Assembly (NCBI RefSeq): GCF_016863015.1
Contig: NZ_BOOB01000021.1
Location: forward strand, 124,001 to 188,000
Source: Microbispora amethystogenes
GTDB lineage: Bacteria > Actinomycetota > Actinomycetes > Streptosporangiales > Streptosporangiaceae
Length of the DNA: 64,000 nt
Direction: 5' to 3'
A program made the translations under genes and the position numbers. Position 1 is the stretch's first letter. Every line of letters starts with the position of its first letter. Below, one piece after another: positions 39,084 to 47,971 of this stretch. The notes beneath the pieces were generated by a model. The model worked only from the letters and a program-made list of their open reading frames with translations, did no database searches and was not told where the DNA came from.

Positions 39084-39577
39084 CAGATCCCCGCCAGGCA
39101 GCCCGTGCCGGCCGTCCCGCACACGAGCCCGCCACAACGCCCCAAACGCCCACGGAGGTCACCCGCCCGCCCACGTCACCTCGCCTCCCGTCGCGCGGTG
39201 TCTTGCCCGCCACGACCGGCGGCCGCCCCTCTTCCGTCAGCGCACCGTCCCGGTCACCGCGCCAACCCCCGCCACAGGGCCGTTGTCAGCATGCCGCCGC
39301 CGGCACCGTCCACCGTTTCCGTCCACAGCCACATGCCGCGCGTGAGGTCAGGCGACTCTACGGGCCGGCGCGGCGCCACCCCTCTCCCCCGCGCACACCC
39401 AGCGCGCATGGACGCGTGATTCCGGCCGCCCGCACGCACGCCGGACGTGATCGATCACACATAGGCGGGTGTTCGTCCGAACACCACCACGGCTCCGGCC
39501 GCTCATAGCACTCCACCCGGACAGGCCCCGCCGCCCGGGTCCTGCCCGCAACCACCGCCTTCGAGGAGCGATGCGTC
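39084..39577. other. 494-bp spacer before the MFS gene
   Basis: No gene is seen here. It has a perfect 12-bp palindrome GTGATCGATCAC (39447-39458) and the DeoR-like operator at 39468-39485 described separately. The rest is Pro/Arg-rich in all frames, as expected for non-coding G+C-rich DNA. Confidence 0.45.
39468..39485. promoter_or_regulatory. second DeoR-like operator
   Basis: GGTGTTCG-TC-CGAACACC is a perfect 18-bp palindrome with the same 8-2-8 layout and the same GTGTTC core as the operator at the deoR promoter (38287-38304). It lies about 93 bp before the MFS transporter start. Confidence 0.8.
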
Positions 39578-40816
39578 ATGGCTCTGTCCGCCCCCACCCG
39601 TCCGGCGCTCGTGCGCGCCCGGGTGGCCGTCTACGGGCTGTTCCTGCTGTCCGGGATGGCCATCGGCACGTGGACCAGCCGGATCCCCGCGATCAAGGCC
39701 GACCTGCGGCTCAGTGACGGCGCGCTGAGCCTGGGACTGCTCGGCATCGCCGTCGGCGCGATCACCGGCATGCAGATCGTCGGCCGGTTGGTGGACAGAT
39801 ACGGCAGCTACCGGACGATGCTGCCGGTGGCCCTCGCGCAGGGCGTCGTCCTCGTGCTCCCCGCCTATGCCCCGAACCTGGCGACGCTCGCGTTCGCCCT
39901 GTTCGTCTTCGGCGCGGTGCACGGCACCCTCGACGTCGCGATGAACGCCAACGCCGTCGTGGTCGAGCGGGCCTACGGCAGGCCGATCCTGTCGTCCTTC
40001 CACGCGGTGTTCAGCGTCGGCGGGTTCGCGGGGGCGTCCGCGGGCGGGCTGTTCGCCCACGCCGATGTGAGCCCGGCCCTGACCTTCGCGTCGGTGGGCG
40101 TGGTCATCCTGCTCGTCGCGCTGCTGAGCGCCCGCTGGGCGCTGCGCGACGCCCCGCCGGCGCGCACGGCACCGGCCGCCCCGGTCACGCCCTCCGGAAG
40201 CGGCCCGGCCCGGCGGCGCGTCAGCGGCGGCGTGCTGTTCCTCGGCGTCCTGGCGTTCTGCTGCCTGGTCGGCGAAGGCGCCTCGGCCGACTGGGGATCG
40301 GTCTACCTGCGCGACAACCTGGGGTCCTCTCCCGGCTTCGCCGCCGCGGCCTACGCCGCCTTCTCGATCATGATGACGGCCGGGCGGTTCGCCGGAGACC
40401 GTCTCGCCGCCTGGCTGGGCCCGGTCACGCTGGTGCGCTGCTGCGGGCTGCTCGCCGGGGCGGGCCTCGCGGCCGGGGTCCTCGCCGGCCGGCCGGTCGC
40501 CGGTGTCGTGGCGTTCGGGCTGTTCGGCGCGGGCCTGTCGTGCATCATCCCGCAGGTGTTCTCGGCCGCCGGGCACCGCGACCCCGCGCAGTCGGGCCGG
40601 GCGCTGGCGGCCGTGGCGAGCCTCGGCTACACCGGTTTCCTCACCGGCCCGGTTCTCATCGGCGGCCTGGCGGAGGCCGTCACCCTTCCGTACGCGCTGC
40701 TGGTGCCCGCCCTGCTCGCGCTGTTCGTCGCCCTCGCGGCGCCGGCCGTACGGGCGCCGCGGCGTGAGCCCGCCGATCAGGCGCCGGTGACCCTGATGCC
40801 GCCGCAGACGCCGTAG
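39578..40816 (+). CDS. MFS transporter (YbjJ-like)
   Basis: The 412-residue protein has about 12 membrane helices and the MFS loop motif GRLVDRYGSYRTM (about residues 70-83). The N-terminal stretch GTWTSRIPAIKADLRLSDGALSLGLLGIAVGAI is close to the YbjJ/fucose-transporter-like group. The substrate may be a sugar or a similar molecule, which would fit control by a DeoR repressor. Start ATG 39578 has GAGGAG 8-9 nt upstream. The last 13 or so codons (to 40816) overlap, in antisense, a remnant of another gene. Confidence 0.85.
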   Translation: MALSAPTRPALVRARVAVYGLFLLSGMAIGTWTSRIPAIKADLRLSDGALSLGLLGIAVGAITGMQIVGRLVDRYGSYRTMLPVALAQGVVLVLPAYAPNLATLAFALFVFGAVHGTLDVAMNANAVVVERAYGRPILSSFHAVFSVGGFAGASAGGLFAHADVSPALTFASVGVVILLVALLSARWALRDAPPARTAPAAPVTPSGSGPARRRVSGGVLFLGVLAFCCLVGEGASADWGSVYLRDNLGSSPGFAAAAYAAFSIMMTAGRFAGDRLAAWLGPVTLVRCCGLLAGAGLAAGVLAGRPVAGVVAFGLFGAGLSCIIPQVFSAAGHRDPAQSGRALAAVASLGYTGFLTGPVLIGGLAEAVTLPYALLVPALLALFVALAAPAVRAPRREPADQAPVTLMPPQTP

Positions 40817-40954
40817 CCGCGGACGCGGACGAGAGCGCGGACGCGGCGGTCGTCGCCGGAGCCACCACGCGACCGCCGAACAGCCTGAAGCCCTCGACTT
40901 CGACGGCCGCGTCGGCCGGCACCCGCAGCCGCACCCCACCGAGGAGGCCGGGGT
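40777..40954 (-). pseudogene. remnant of a DUF1707/LiaF-like membrane protein gene
   Basis: One frame reads GLLGGVRLRVPADAAVEVEGFRLFGGRVV, then the next frame continues as VRVRGYGVCGGIRVTGA to a TGA at 40777-40779. Together they match the C-terminal strand repeats of actinobacterial DUF1707/LiaF-type proteins, with one frameshift near 40845. Everything upstream is missing: the neighbour ends 14 nt away. The last 40 bp overlap the antisense strand of the MFS gene's end. Confidence 0.6.
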
Positions 40955-40967
40955 GATTGGGAGATGG

Positions 40968-41735
40968 TCAGGTGGCGAGGAACTGGTCGTAGGCGAGCTT
41001 GGCGACCAGGGCGGCCACCACGCACAGCAGGACGACCCGGACGAACCCCGAGCCGCGGCTGAGCGCCATCCGGGCACCGATCTGCGCCCCGGCGATGTTG
41101 CAGGCGGCCATGGCCAGTCCCACGGCCCACAACACGTGCCCCTGGGCGGCGAAGACGGCGAGGGCGCCCAGGTTCGTGCCGGTGTTGATGACCTTCGCCG
41201 TGGCCGAGGCGTGGACGAAGTCCATCCCGAGGACCGAGGTGAACGCGATGAGCAGGAACGTCCCGGTGCCCGGCCCGAGGATGCCGTCGTAGTAGGCGAT
41301 CGCCACGCCCGAGACCACCAGCGCCGCCACGACCCGCCCGCGGGTACGCAGGTGCGGCTGGGGCAGGCGGCCGAACGCCGGTCGCAGGGTCACGAACGCG
41401 GCCACGCCCAGCAGCACGACCATGACCAGCGGCTTCAGCACGGCGGCGTCGAGCAGGGCCGCCGACGCGGCGCCCAGACCGGCGAAGGCGACCGCCAGCG
41501 CCCCGGCGGGCACGGCCACGGCGCGGTCCAGTTTCGTCCTGCGGGCGTAGGTCACGGCCGCCGAGGCGGTGCCGAAGATGGCGGCGGACTTGTTCGTCGC
41601 CAGCGCCTGGACCGGCGGGACGCCGGCCAGGAGCAGCACCGGAAGCTGCAGCACGCCCCCGCCGCCGACGACGGCGTCGACCCACCCGGCGGCCACCGCG
41701 GCGAGCAGCAACAGCACGATCTGCCCGGCGTGCAT
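40968..41735 (-). CDS. TSUP-family (TauE/SafE) membrane exporter
   Basis: The 255-residue protein has about eight hydrophobic helices in two halves, with GWVDAVVGGGGVLQLPVLLLAG at the N-terminus and YYDGILGPGTGTFLLIAF in the second half, the paired signature of the TauE/SafE family. These transporters move sulfite, sulfonates or other anions out of the cell. ATG 41735 follows AAAGGAGG at 9 nt. The exact substrate is not inferable. A remnant of a membrane protein lies just downstream. Confidence 0.9.
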   Translation of the reverse strand: MHAGQIVLLLLAAVAAGWVDAVVGGGGVLQLPVLLLAGVPPVQALATNKSAAIFGTASAAVTYARRTKLDRAVAVPAGALAVAFAGLGAASAALLDAAVLKPLVMVVLLGVAAFVTLRPAFGRLPQPHLRTRGRVVAALVVSGVAIAYYDGILGPGTGTFLLIAFTSVLGMDFVHASATAKVINTGTNLGALAVFAAQGHVLWAVGLAMAACNIAGAQIGARMALSRGSGFVRVVLLCVVAALVAKLAYDQFLAT

Positions 41736-42083
41736 GCGCCCCCGTCCTCCTTTTGCCGCCGCTCGGCCCTCGCTTGACCGGCGCCTGGCAGAGCCGAGCC
41801 TAGGTCATATCTGGCAGATCATGCCCTGCTGCGCCTCGCTGCGTTGTCGTGGTCGCCGATAACGCCGTTGTCAGCCCCTCCTCCGCCTTGCGATGCATCC
41901 ACCTGGATCCCCGCTCGCGACGGGCAGCATTTGTCAGACGCTCCCCAGCGGACGGCCGTCACCCCAGCGCGGGCGTCCCTCCCGACCGGGTCGCGTCATG
42001 GTCGCGCCGACGATTGCCGCCGTCGATGAACGGTGACACGAGGCTGACGGCGCGCGCACGTTCGGCGTCGATCGTGGTTCGGC
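41736..42083. other. 348-bp spacer, possible degraded repeat element
   Basis: Between two divergent genes there is an A+T-richer tract (around 41810-41830, ATATCTGGCAGAT) and a stretch with coding-like look on the minus strand (ATG 41897 to TAG 41800, about 32 codons, GLTTALSATTTTQRGAAG). It does not resemble either neighbour and could be part of a repeated intergenic element. No other gene is seen. Confidence 0.3.
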
Positions 42084-43154
42084 ATGGACGAGCCACGCGC
42101 TGTTCCCTCTCGGTCCCGTGACCGGCGGTACGCCGCGGTCACACTGCTGATCTGCCTCATCGTGTCCGCCGTCCTCGCCGCCGGGGGCCGGCTGCTCCGC
42201 ACCGGCGCACAGGAGGAGCCGCCGCCGATGTCCGGCTCGACGCCGGCGTCGAGCGCCCACGCCCTGCCGTGGGCTCTGCCCTGGCCGTCGACGGGGCAGG
42301 CGGCGGTCGAGATCGCCGGGCGGGCGGACAGCCTCCGCATGCACGGCGAGCAGCGGCCCGTGCCGATCGCGAGCGTCACCAAGGTGATGACCGCCCTGGT
42401 GGTTCTTCGCCACCACCCGCTCGGCGGGAACGACACCGGGCCGCCCATCCGGGTCGACCGGCAGGCGGCGATCGAGGCGGGGAACCGCGACGAGTCCACC
42501 GTGCCGGTCACCGAAGGCCAGATCCTCACCGAGCGGCAGCTTCTCGAGCTGATGCTGATCCCCTCGGGGAACAACGCCGCACGTCTGCTGGCCCGCTGGG
42601 ACGCCGGCTCGGAGCAGGCCTTCGTCCGGGAGATGAACGCGGCCGCCGCCAGGCTGGGCATGACCAACACCACCTACACCGGGGCGAGCGGGTACGAGCC
42701 CACCACGGTCAGCACGGCGGTGGATCAGCTCAAGCTGGCCGGGCAGGCCATGAAGAACCCCGTGCTGCGTGACATCGTCGCCACCGTCAGGACCACCGTG
42801 CCGGGCGTGCCGGGCGAGATCGTCAACTCCAACAAGCTGCTCGGGCTGCCCGGGGTGGTCGGCATCAAGACCGGCACCAGCACGCCGGCGGGCGGAGCGC
42901 TGCTGTGGGCCGTCCGTTCCGCTTCCGGGGCCCGCGACCGGCTGATCCTCGGGGTGGTTCTAAGCCAGGGCGACCCCGGCGACACGCTCGAGGAGAAGAA
43001 GGAGGCCGCGTTCGCCGCGAGCAGGGAGCTGATCGCGGCGGCCCGGCGGCCGCGCGTGCCCCTGGAACGCCCACCGGCGACCGGTGGAGGGGACGCCACC
43101 GTCACTCTGGGCATTCCCGAGCGTCGGCGTTCCGCCCGGCGCCGACGACGGTGA
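42084..43154 (+). CDS. D-alanyl-D-alanine carboxypeptidase (S11 family)
   Basis: The 356-residue protein is anchored by an N-terminal transmembrane helix (residues about 16-34) and has a penicillin-binding peptidase S11 domain. Active-site motifs are S97-V-T-K100, S161-G-N163 and K262-T-G264. It trims the terminal D-Ala from peptidoglycan stem peptides outside the membrane. The C-terminal end is an Arg-rich tail that overlaps 53 bp, in antisense, with the end of the downstream lipoprotein gene. Start ATG 42084 has no good Shine-Dalgarno. The protein is likely a low-molecular-weight PBP. Confidence 0.9.
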   Translation: MDEPRAVPSRSRDRRYAAVTLLICLIVSAVLAAGGRLLRTGAQEEPPPMSGSTPASSAHALPWALPWPSTGQAAVEIAGRADSLRMHGEQRPVPIASVTKVMTALVVLRHHPLGGNDTGPPIRVDRQAAIEAGNRDESTVPVTEGQILTERQLLELMLIPSGNNAARLLARWDAGSEQAFVREMNAAAARLGMTNTTYTGASGYEPTTVSTAVDQLKLAGQAMKNPVLRDIVATVRTTVPGVPGEIVNSNKLLGLPGVVGIKTGTSTPAGGALLWAVRSASGARDRLILGVVLSQGDPGDTLEEKKEAAFAASRELIAAARRPRVPLERPPATGGGDATVTLGIPERRRSARRRRR

Positions 43155-43650
43155 TCTTGGCGGCGTTTCCGGGCACCGCGGCGGCGGCCGTGCACACGAT
43201 CTGCTCGACGGCCAGCGCCGGCAGGTCGCCGACCGCGGCGGACAGGGTCACCGCCAGGTGGCCGGGCGGCCCGGCGGTCACCGAGAACGGGGCGGCTTCG
43301 GGCGGGACACCGGTGGTGAGCCCGTGCGCCTGTTCCTCCGCGGTGGGCCCGGCCGCCAGCAGCGCGAGCCGGTCGGCCGGGAACAGCGGACGGCCGCTGG
43401 ATTGCCGCGTCACCGCGCTGAGACGGCCGTTCTTCACCAGGTAGAGAGTGATCGTCGTGGCGCGTGCGACGGTTCCGCTCGGCGGATCCGCGCCGGTGAT
43501 GACGTCGCTGGGCCGCACGCCGCAGCCGGCCAGGACGGCGAGCGACAGCAGGCCCGCGCCGAGGACACCGCGGGCGAACCCGGGCCTCACTCCGGGCCTC
43601 ACTCCGGGCCTCGCTCCGGGCCTCGCTCCGGGCCTCACTCCGGGCCTCAC
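43102..43650 (-). CDS. lipoprotein with GerMN-like domain
   Basis: The protein is about 180 residues and starts in a Val/Arg/Pro/Gly repeat, then has a lipobox LSLAVLAGC followed by a domain of about 130 residues with the GerMN pattern ([17 protein letters not shown] and [28 protein letters not shown]). GerMN is shared by germination protein GerM and the MtrAB-associated LpqB. It is the last gene of a response regulator-kinase-lipoprotein operon. GTG 43650 overlaps the kinase stop (GTGA), but GTG 43638, 43602 and 43590 in the repeat are in frame and each has a Shine-Dalgarno copy. It probably helps the sensor kinase at the membrane. Its 3' end overlaps the carboxypeptidase gene. Confidence 0.78.
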   Translation of the reverse strand: MRPGVRPGARPGARPGVRPGVRPGFARGVLGAGLLSLAVLAGCGVRPSDVITGADPPSGTVARATTITLYLVKNGRLSAVTRQSSGRPLFPADRLALLAAGPTAEEQAHGLTTGVPPEAAPFSVTAGPPGHLAVTLSAAVGDLPALAVEQIVCTAAAAVPGNAAKITVVGAGRNADARECPE

Positions 43651-43660
43651 TCCGGGCCTC
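43581..43660. repeat. 12-bp tandem repeat, each unit with Shine-Dalgarno and GTG/GCG
   Basis: Six copies and a part of a seventh of a 12-bp unit (minus strand GAGGCCCGGAG[T/C]) cover 43581-43660. In the lipoprotein frame it reads VRPG or ARPG. The kinase stop is in the first unit. Each unit places GAGG about 7 nt before a GTG (or GCG). Confidence 0.85.
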
Positions 43661-45218
43661 GCTCTGGGTCTCCGTCCGGATCGTGTGCCCGGCGCGGCAG
43701 GCGCAACGTGAAGACGGCGCCGCCGTCCGGGGCGTTGGCGACGGTGAGGTCGCCCTGGTGCAGGCGCGCGTTCTCCCGCGCGATGGCAAGGCCCAGTCCG
43801 CTGCCCTCGGACCTGGCCCGGGCCGCGCTGGCCTTGTAGAACCGGTCGAACACGTGCGGCAGCACCGCTTCGTCGAGTCCCGGCCCGTGGTCGCGGACCT
43901 CGACGGCGATCCTGTGCTGGTCGGCGCGAAGCCGTACCGACACCGGCGGTTCGCCGTGCCGCAGGGCGTTGCCGACCAGGTTGGCGAGGACGACGTCCAC
44001 CCGGCGCGGGTCCAGCCACGCCGTCACCGCGGCCGCGAGCTCGGTGCGCACCAGCTCCGACCAGCCCCGGACGCGCAGGGTCGCGCGCACCAGCTCGGCC
44101 ATGTCGACCTCGTTCAGCGCGAGGGCCGCCACGCCGGAGTCGAACCTGCTGATCTCGATGAGATCGTTCACCAGCGCGGTGAGGTTGAGCGTCTCCCGGC
44201 TGACCAGCCTGGCGGCCCTGCCCGCGGGCTCCGGCAGCCCGGCCGCCTCCTCGTCCAGGACGTCGGCGACCGCGGCCAGCGCGGCCAGCGGCGTACGCAG
44301 CTCATGCGACACGTCGGCCACGAACCGGCGGGCGTCGGCCTCCATCGCGCGCAGCTGCTCGACGTGCCGTTCCAGCTCCGCGGCGGTGTCGTTGAACGTG
44401 CGCGCCACCTCGGCCAGCTCGTCTGAGCCGCGCACCTCGATCCTGGTCCGCATCTCGCCCCTGCCCAGCAGGCGTGCCGCCCGGCCGAGCTCGCGCACCG
44501 GGCGCAGCACGCCACGGGTGGCGAGCGACGCGAGGACGACCGCGAACGCCAGGGCCACCCCGCCGTTCTGCCAGGCGGACGCGGCGAGTTCGTCGATGCT
44601 GAGCTGCTCGGGAAGCAGGCTGCGCGCGGAGTAGACCTCGATCCCCGACACCCGCGCCGTCCGGTCCCGTTCGACGATCAGCAGCGGCGTTCCGATGATC
44701 AGGAAGGGCGCCCCCCGCCACACCACGCGCTGCCACGCGATGTCGCCGCCGGCCACCGCCCGCCGCAGCTCTCCGGGAACCATCCCGGGATCCAGGGCCG
44801 GGGCGCTCTCGTCCAGTCTCCAGTCCCCCGGCGGCCTGACCGGCGCGTTCGGGATCACTCCGGGATCCGGCGCCGGCCCGTTCCCGCCCGGCCTCCGGTC
44901 CCCCGGCGGTGGCCTGACCGGCGCGTACACCCCGTGGTAAAGGGCGATCGCGGAGCTGTTCCGGTCGGTCACCGCAGCGGCGATCTCGCCGAGCTCGTCC
45001 GGGCCCGGCGCCGGATTCCGCAACGGATAGAGGGCCTGCAGGCGGCCTCTCATCGCCTGCACCGCGGCGTCCTGGGTCCGCGCCAGGATGGCGGTGCGGG
45101 CCTGGACGTACATCCCGCCGGCCACCGCCGCCGCGGTGACCACGCACAGCAGCGCGAAGGCGGACAGCAGCCGGGCACGCAGCCCCAGGCTCGGCCGAGA
45201 TGCCACCGGCGGGCTCAC
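43647..45218 (-). CDS. sensor histidine kinase (MtrB-like)
   Basis: The 523-residue kinase has an N-terminal helix (about residues 14-38), an extracytoplasmic loop of about 180 residues with a Pro-rich internal duplication, a second helix (about 205-235), a HAMP domain ([21 protein letters not shown]), a HisKA site with [13 protein letters not shown] and a HATPase domain with [33 protein letters not shown] and [12 protein letters not shown]. This matches MtrB/PhoR-type OmpR-linked kinases. GTG 45218 overlaps the response regulator stop (GTGA). The kinase stop likewise overlaps the lipoprotein start, so all three are translationally coupled. Confidence 0.9.
   Translation of the reverse strand: MSPPVASRPSLGLRARLLSAFALLCVVTAAAVAGGMYVQARTAILARTQDAAVQAMRGRLQALYPLRNPAPGPDELGEIAAAVTDRNSSAIALYHGVYAPVRPPPGDRRPGGNGPAPDPGVIPNAPVRPPGDWRLDESAPALDPGMVPGELRRAVAGGDIAWQRVVWRGAPFLIIGTPLLIVERDRTARVSGIEVYSARSLLPEQLSIDELAASAWQNGGVALAFAVVLASLATRGVLRPVRELGRAARLLGRGEMRTRIEVRGSDELAEVARTFNDTAAELERHVEQLRAMEADARRFVADVSHELRTPLAALAAVADVLDEEAAGLPEPAGRAARLVSRETLNLTALVNDLIEISRFDSGVAALALNEVDMAELVRATLRVRGWSELVRTELAAAVTAWLDPRRVDVVLANLVGNALRHGEPPVSVRLRADQHRIAVEVRDHGPGLDEAVLPHVFDRFYKASAARARSEGSGLGLAIARENARLHQGDLTVANAPDGGAVFTLRLPRRAHDPDGDPERGPE
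44779..44926. repeat. imperfect ~72-75-bp tandem duplication in the kinase sensor loop
   Basis: Two near copies code for [24 protein letters not shown] and [23 protein letters not shown] in the extracellular loop. The segments are the same sense and adjacent. They seem to be a recent tandem duplication within the sensor domain. Confidence 0.6.
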
Positions 45219-45904
45219 ACCGGCCCGAACCGGTACCCGAACCCACGCACCGTCTGCACGTAGACGGGCGCCGCCGAGTCGTCCTCGATCTTCGCGCGCA
45301 ACCGCTGCACGCACGCGTCCACGAGACGCGAGTCGCCGAAGTACCCGTGCTCCCACACCGACTCCAGCAGTTGCTGGCGGCTGTGCACCCGGCCCGGCGT
45401 GCCGGAGAGCTCGAGCAGCAGGCGCAGCTCGGTCGGGGCGAGGCTGACCGGCACGCCGCGGTTGGCGACCACCAGCCCGGCCCGGTCGATGGTCAGGTCC
45501 CCGTGCCGCTCCAGGTCCGCCTGGTCGCGGCCGACCCGCCGGAGCACCGCGCGGATGCGCGCCTCGAGCACCCTGGGCTGCACCGGCTTGACCACGTAGT
45601 CGTCGGCGCCCGCCTCCAGACCGGCCACCACGTCCATGTCGTCGCCGCGCGCGGTGAGCATGATGATCGGTAACTCCCGGGTGGCCCTGATGCGGCGGCA
45701 GATCTCGAACCCGTCCATGCCGGGCAACATCAGGTCGAGCACGACGACGTCGGGGAGGTCCGTACGCAGCCGCTCCAGGCCCTGCTCACCGGACTCCACC
45801 GCCCGCACCCGGTACCCGTGCCGGCTCAGGGCCAGCTCAAGGCCCTCCCGCACGGCCGGGTCATCCTCGATCAGCAACACTCGCGACACGCCGCCGGGTT
45901 TCAC
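45215..45904 (-). CDS. OmpR-family response regulator
   Basis: The 229-residue protein has a receiver domain (EDDP near the start, phosphoacceptor D57 in VVVLDLMLPGMDGF, later LTARGDDMDVVAGLEAGADDYVVKP) and a winged-helix output domain with the family-specific LAPTELRLLLEL and VHSRQQLLESVW, ending [19 protein letters not shown] 45904 is chosen because GGAG is 6 nt upstream; GTG 45889 is possible. It is the first gene in a response regulator-kinase-lipoprotein operon reminiscent of MtrAB-LpqB, which controls cell-wall functions. Confidence 0.92.
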   Translation of the reverse strand: MKPGGVSRVLLIEDDPAVREGLELALSRHGYRVRAVESGEQGLERLRTDLPDVVVLDLMLPGMDGFEICRRIRATRELPIIMLTARGDDMDVVAGLEAGADDYVVKPVQPRVLEARIRAVLRRVGRDQADLERHGDLTIDRAGLVVANRGVPVSLAPTELRLLLELSGTPGRVHSRQQLLESVWEHGYFGDSRLVDACVQRLRAKIEDDSAAPVYVQTVRGFGYRFGPV

Positions 45905-46050
45905 CGCACGCTCCACAACTCGCCTGCCGGGCAACCCCGTCCATTGTGGCGCGGCCGTGTCCCCGCCTCGTCAGCGGCGTGTCATGGTTGTGTCACGACC
46001 GCGCCGGCGGCGGCCGACAAGGACGTGCGCGCAGCACGTACGCGGAGAGG

Positions 46051-46800
46051 TCAGATGGGGCCGCGGCCGTCGTCGAGGTCCATCGGCCACGGCGACTCGC
46101 TGCCGCTCCCGGACGGGCCGGGGGTGGGCCGCTGCGGCACCGGTGAGGCGGGCTCGGGCGGCGGGCTGGGCACGAACTGCGTGTTCGGCAGCGGCCGGGC
46201 CGGTTCCTGCTCGTCCTCGCCGCGGAAGAGCAGCAGCCAGGCGGCCACGAGGAGCACGAGCACCAGCGTGGCCAGCAGCGTCGAGGCGAGCACGACCGAG
46301 CGCCGGGTGGCGACCGCCGGAGGCGGCGGGGCCGGCGGGCCGGGCACCGCGGGGGTGGCGTCGCCCTGCCAGTAGTGCAGGAAGTCGGGCCCGTGCCGCT
46401 GCCCGATGAGCGTTCCGGACACCGTGACCGGGTCGAGGAACCGCTCGGCCCCCGGGGCGTTCGGCGCGTACGGCACGGCCACCCAGGGGGCGGGACCGTC
46501 GTGCATGGCCAGGACGGGCGGCGTGTCGGGGGCGACCCGGCCGCGCATCCGGTCGACCAGCGTGGCGCCCCACCCGAGCACGCCCGTACGGCCCTGCCGC
46601 TCGGCCTCCTTGATCGCGGTGACGAACCGGTCCCGGGCCGCCGCGTCGAGGGCGGCGCCGCTGCTGAGGACCGCCACCGACACCACCCGGCCGTCGGGCG
46701 CCTGGCCCAGGTAGACGAGCCCGGCCTGGGCCGTGCGCAGGCGTGCCTGCAGCGCGATCGGCCCCACGTGGGTCGGGTCGCCGTACTGAAGAGGGGTCAC
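46051..46800 (-). CDS. membrane protein with degenerate Ser/Thr-kinase N-lobe
   Basis: The 249-residue protein starts like an actinobacterial Ser/Thr kinase (DPTHVGPIALQARL, then LVYLGQAPDGRVVSVAVL) but with the glycine-rich loop reduced to RTAQAG and the ATP-binding Lys of VAVKVL replaced by Ala (A43). The catalytic loop HRD and DFG are missing: only an N-lobe, then a Pro/Ala linker, a transmembrane helix (about residues 169-191) and a Pro/Ser-rich extracytoplasmic tail. It is therefore not a kinase. The start is taken as GTG 46800, 5 nt beyond GGAGG. It diverges from the MoxR operon. I infer a binding or scaffold role. Confidence 0.7.
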   Translation of the reverse strand: MTPLQYGDPTHVGPIALQARLRTAQAGLVYLGQAPDGRVVSVAVLSSGAALDAAARDRFVTAIKEAERQGRTGVLGWGATLVDRMRGRVAPDTPPVLAMHDGPAPWVAVPYAPNAPGAERFLDPVTVSGTLIGQRHGPDFLHYWQGDATPAVPGPPAPPPPAVATRRSVVLASTLLATLVLVLLVAAWLLLFRGEDEQEPARPLPNTQFVPSPPPEPASPVPQRPTPGPSGSGSESPWPMDLDDGRGPI

Positions 46801-46927
46801 CATCTCCTCCACATCAAAACACACAAGCACGACAACTCATGGGCGCGACAGGGGGTGTGGCGCGCGCCCGGACGGGCAAATGGGAGAGAAATGGATTCTC
46901 CCGCCGAGTCACGGTTGAATAACGAGC

Positions 46928-47971
46928 ATGACCGTTGCCGATGAACGCAGTGACCCCGAGCCCGGCGAGGGCGTCGCGGAGCAGGAGGACGGGGAGGCTC
47001 GGCTGGATTCCCTGATGGACGCGCTCGCCGAGGTCCGCCGTGTGATCGTCGGGCAGGACCACATGGTCGAGCGGCTGCTGGTGGCGCTGCTCGCCCGGGG
47101 ACACTGCCTGCTCGAAGGCGTGCCGGGGGTGGCCAAGACCCTCGCGGCCTCGACGCTGGCCGTCGTGACCGGCGGCTCGTTCGCCCGGATCCAGTTCACC
47201 CCCGACCTCGTGCCCAGCGACATCGTCGGCACCCGCGTCTACCATCCCGGTTCCGAGAGCTTCGACGTCGAGCTCGGGCCGGTGTTCGTGAACTTCCTGC
47301 TGGCCGACGAGATCAACCGGGCCCCGGCGAAGGTGCAGTCGGCGCTGCTGGAGGTGATGGCCGAGCGGCAGGTCACGCTGGCCGGGCGGACCCACCCGCT
47401 GCCCCGCCCGTTCGTCGTGCTGGCCACGCAGAACCCGATCGAGTCCGAGGGCGTCTACCCGCTGCCCGAGGTGCAGCGCGACCGGTTCCTGTTCCGGGTG
47501 GTGGTGTCCCATCCGAGCGCCCACGAGGAGCTGGAGATCCTCCAGCGGATGAGCGTCCGGCCGCCGGTGCCGAGGCCGGTGCTCGACCCGGCCACCCTGC
47601 TGCGGCTGCAGGACATGGCCGAGGAGGTCTCGGTCCACCAGCTCGTGGCCGACTACGTCGTACGGCTGGTCATGGCGACGCGGACCCCGTCGGAGTACGG
47701 CCTGCCCGACCTGGAGGACACGATCGAGATCGGGGTGAGCCCCCGGGCCACGCTGGGCCTGATCTCCGCCGGGCGGGCGCTGGCCCTGCTGCGCGGGCGC
47801 GACTACCTGCTGCCCGACGACATCCGCGACGTCGCCGTGGACGTGATGGCGCACCGGCTGATGCTCACCTTCGACGCGCTGGCCGACGAGGTGGACCCCG
47901 CCGAGGTCGTCGGGCGGATCCTGCGGACCGTGCCGCCGCCCCTCGTGGTGTGGAACCAGGGCATGCGATGA
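46928..47971 (+). CDS. MoxR-type AAA+ ATPase
   Basis: The 347-residue ATPase has Walker A GVPGVAKT (residues 64-71), Walker [23 protein letters not shown] and the sensor-1 [10 protein letters not shown]. MoxR ATPases mature or insert partners with VWA domains. It begins an operon in which the next genes code for DUF58 and VWA proteins with overlapping starts. Proteins of this trio are often involved in stress and cell-envelope processes. Start ATG 46928 is in frame with GAATAACGAGC before it; no strong Shine-Dalgarno is seen. Confidence 0.93.
   Translation: MTVADERSDPEPGEGVAEQEDGEARLDSLMDALAEVRRVIVGQDHMVERLLVALLARGHCLLEGVPGVAKTLAASTLAVVTGGSFARIQFTPDLVPSDIVGTRVYHPGSESFDVELGPVFVNFLLADEINRAPAKVQSALLEVMAERQVTLAGRTHPLPRPFVVLATQNPIESEGVYPLPEVQRDRFLFRVVVSHPSAHEELEILQRMSVRPPVPRPVLDPATLLRLQDMAEEVSVHQLVADYVVRLVMATRTPSEYGLPDLEDTIEIGVSPRATLGLISAGRALALLRGRDYLLPDDIRDVAVDVMAHRLMLTFDALADEVDPAEVVGRILRTVPPPLVVWNQGMR

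Noticed and set aside
42084-43154. Naming the carboxypeptidase dacA
   Set aside because: Actinomycetes have several S11 paralogues; the sequence alone does not tell which.
43102-45904. Naming the three-gene operon mtrA-mtrB-lpqB
   Set aside because: The lipoprotein is far shorter than LpqB and lacks its beta-propeller, so it is only an analogue.
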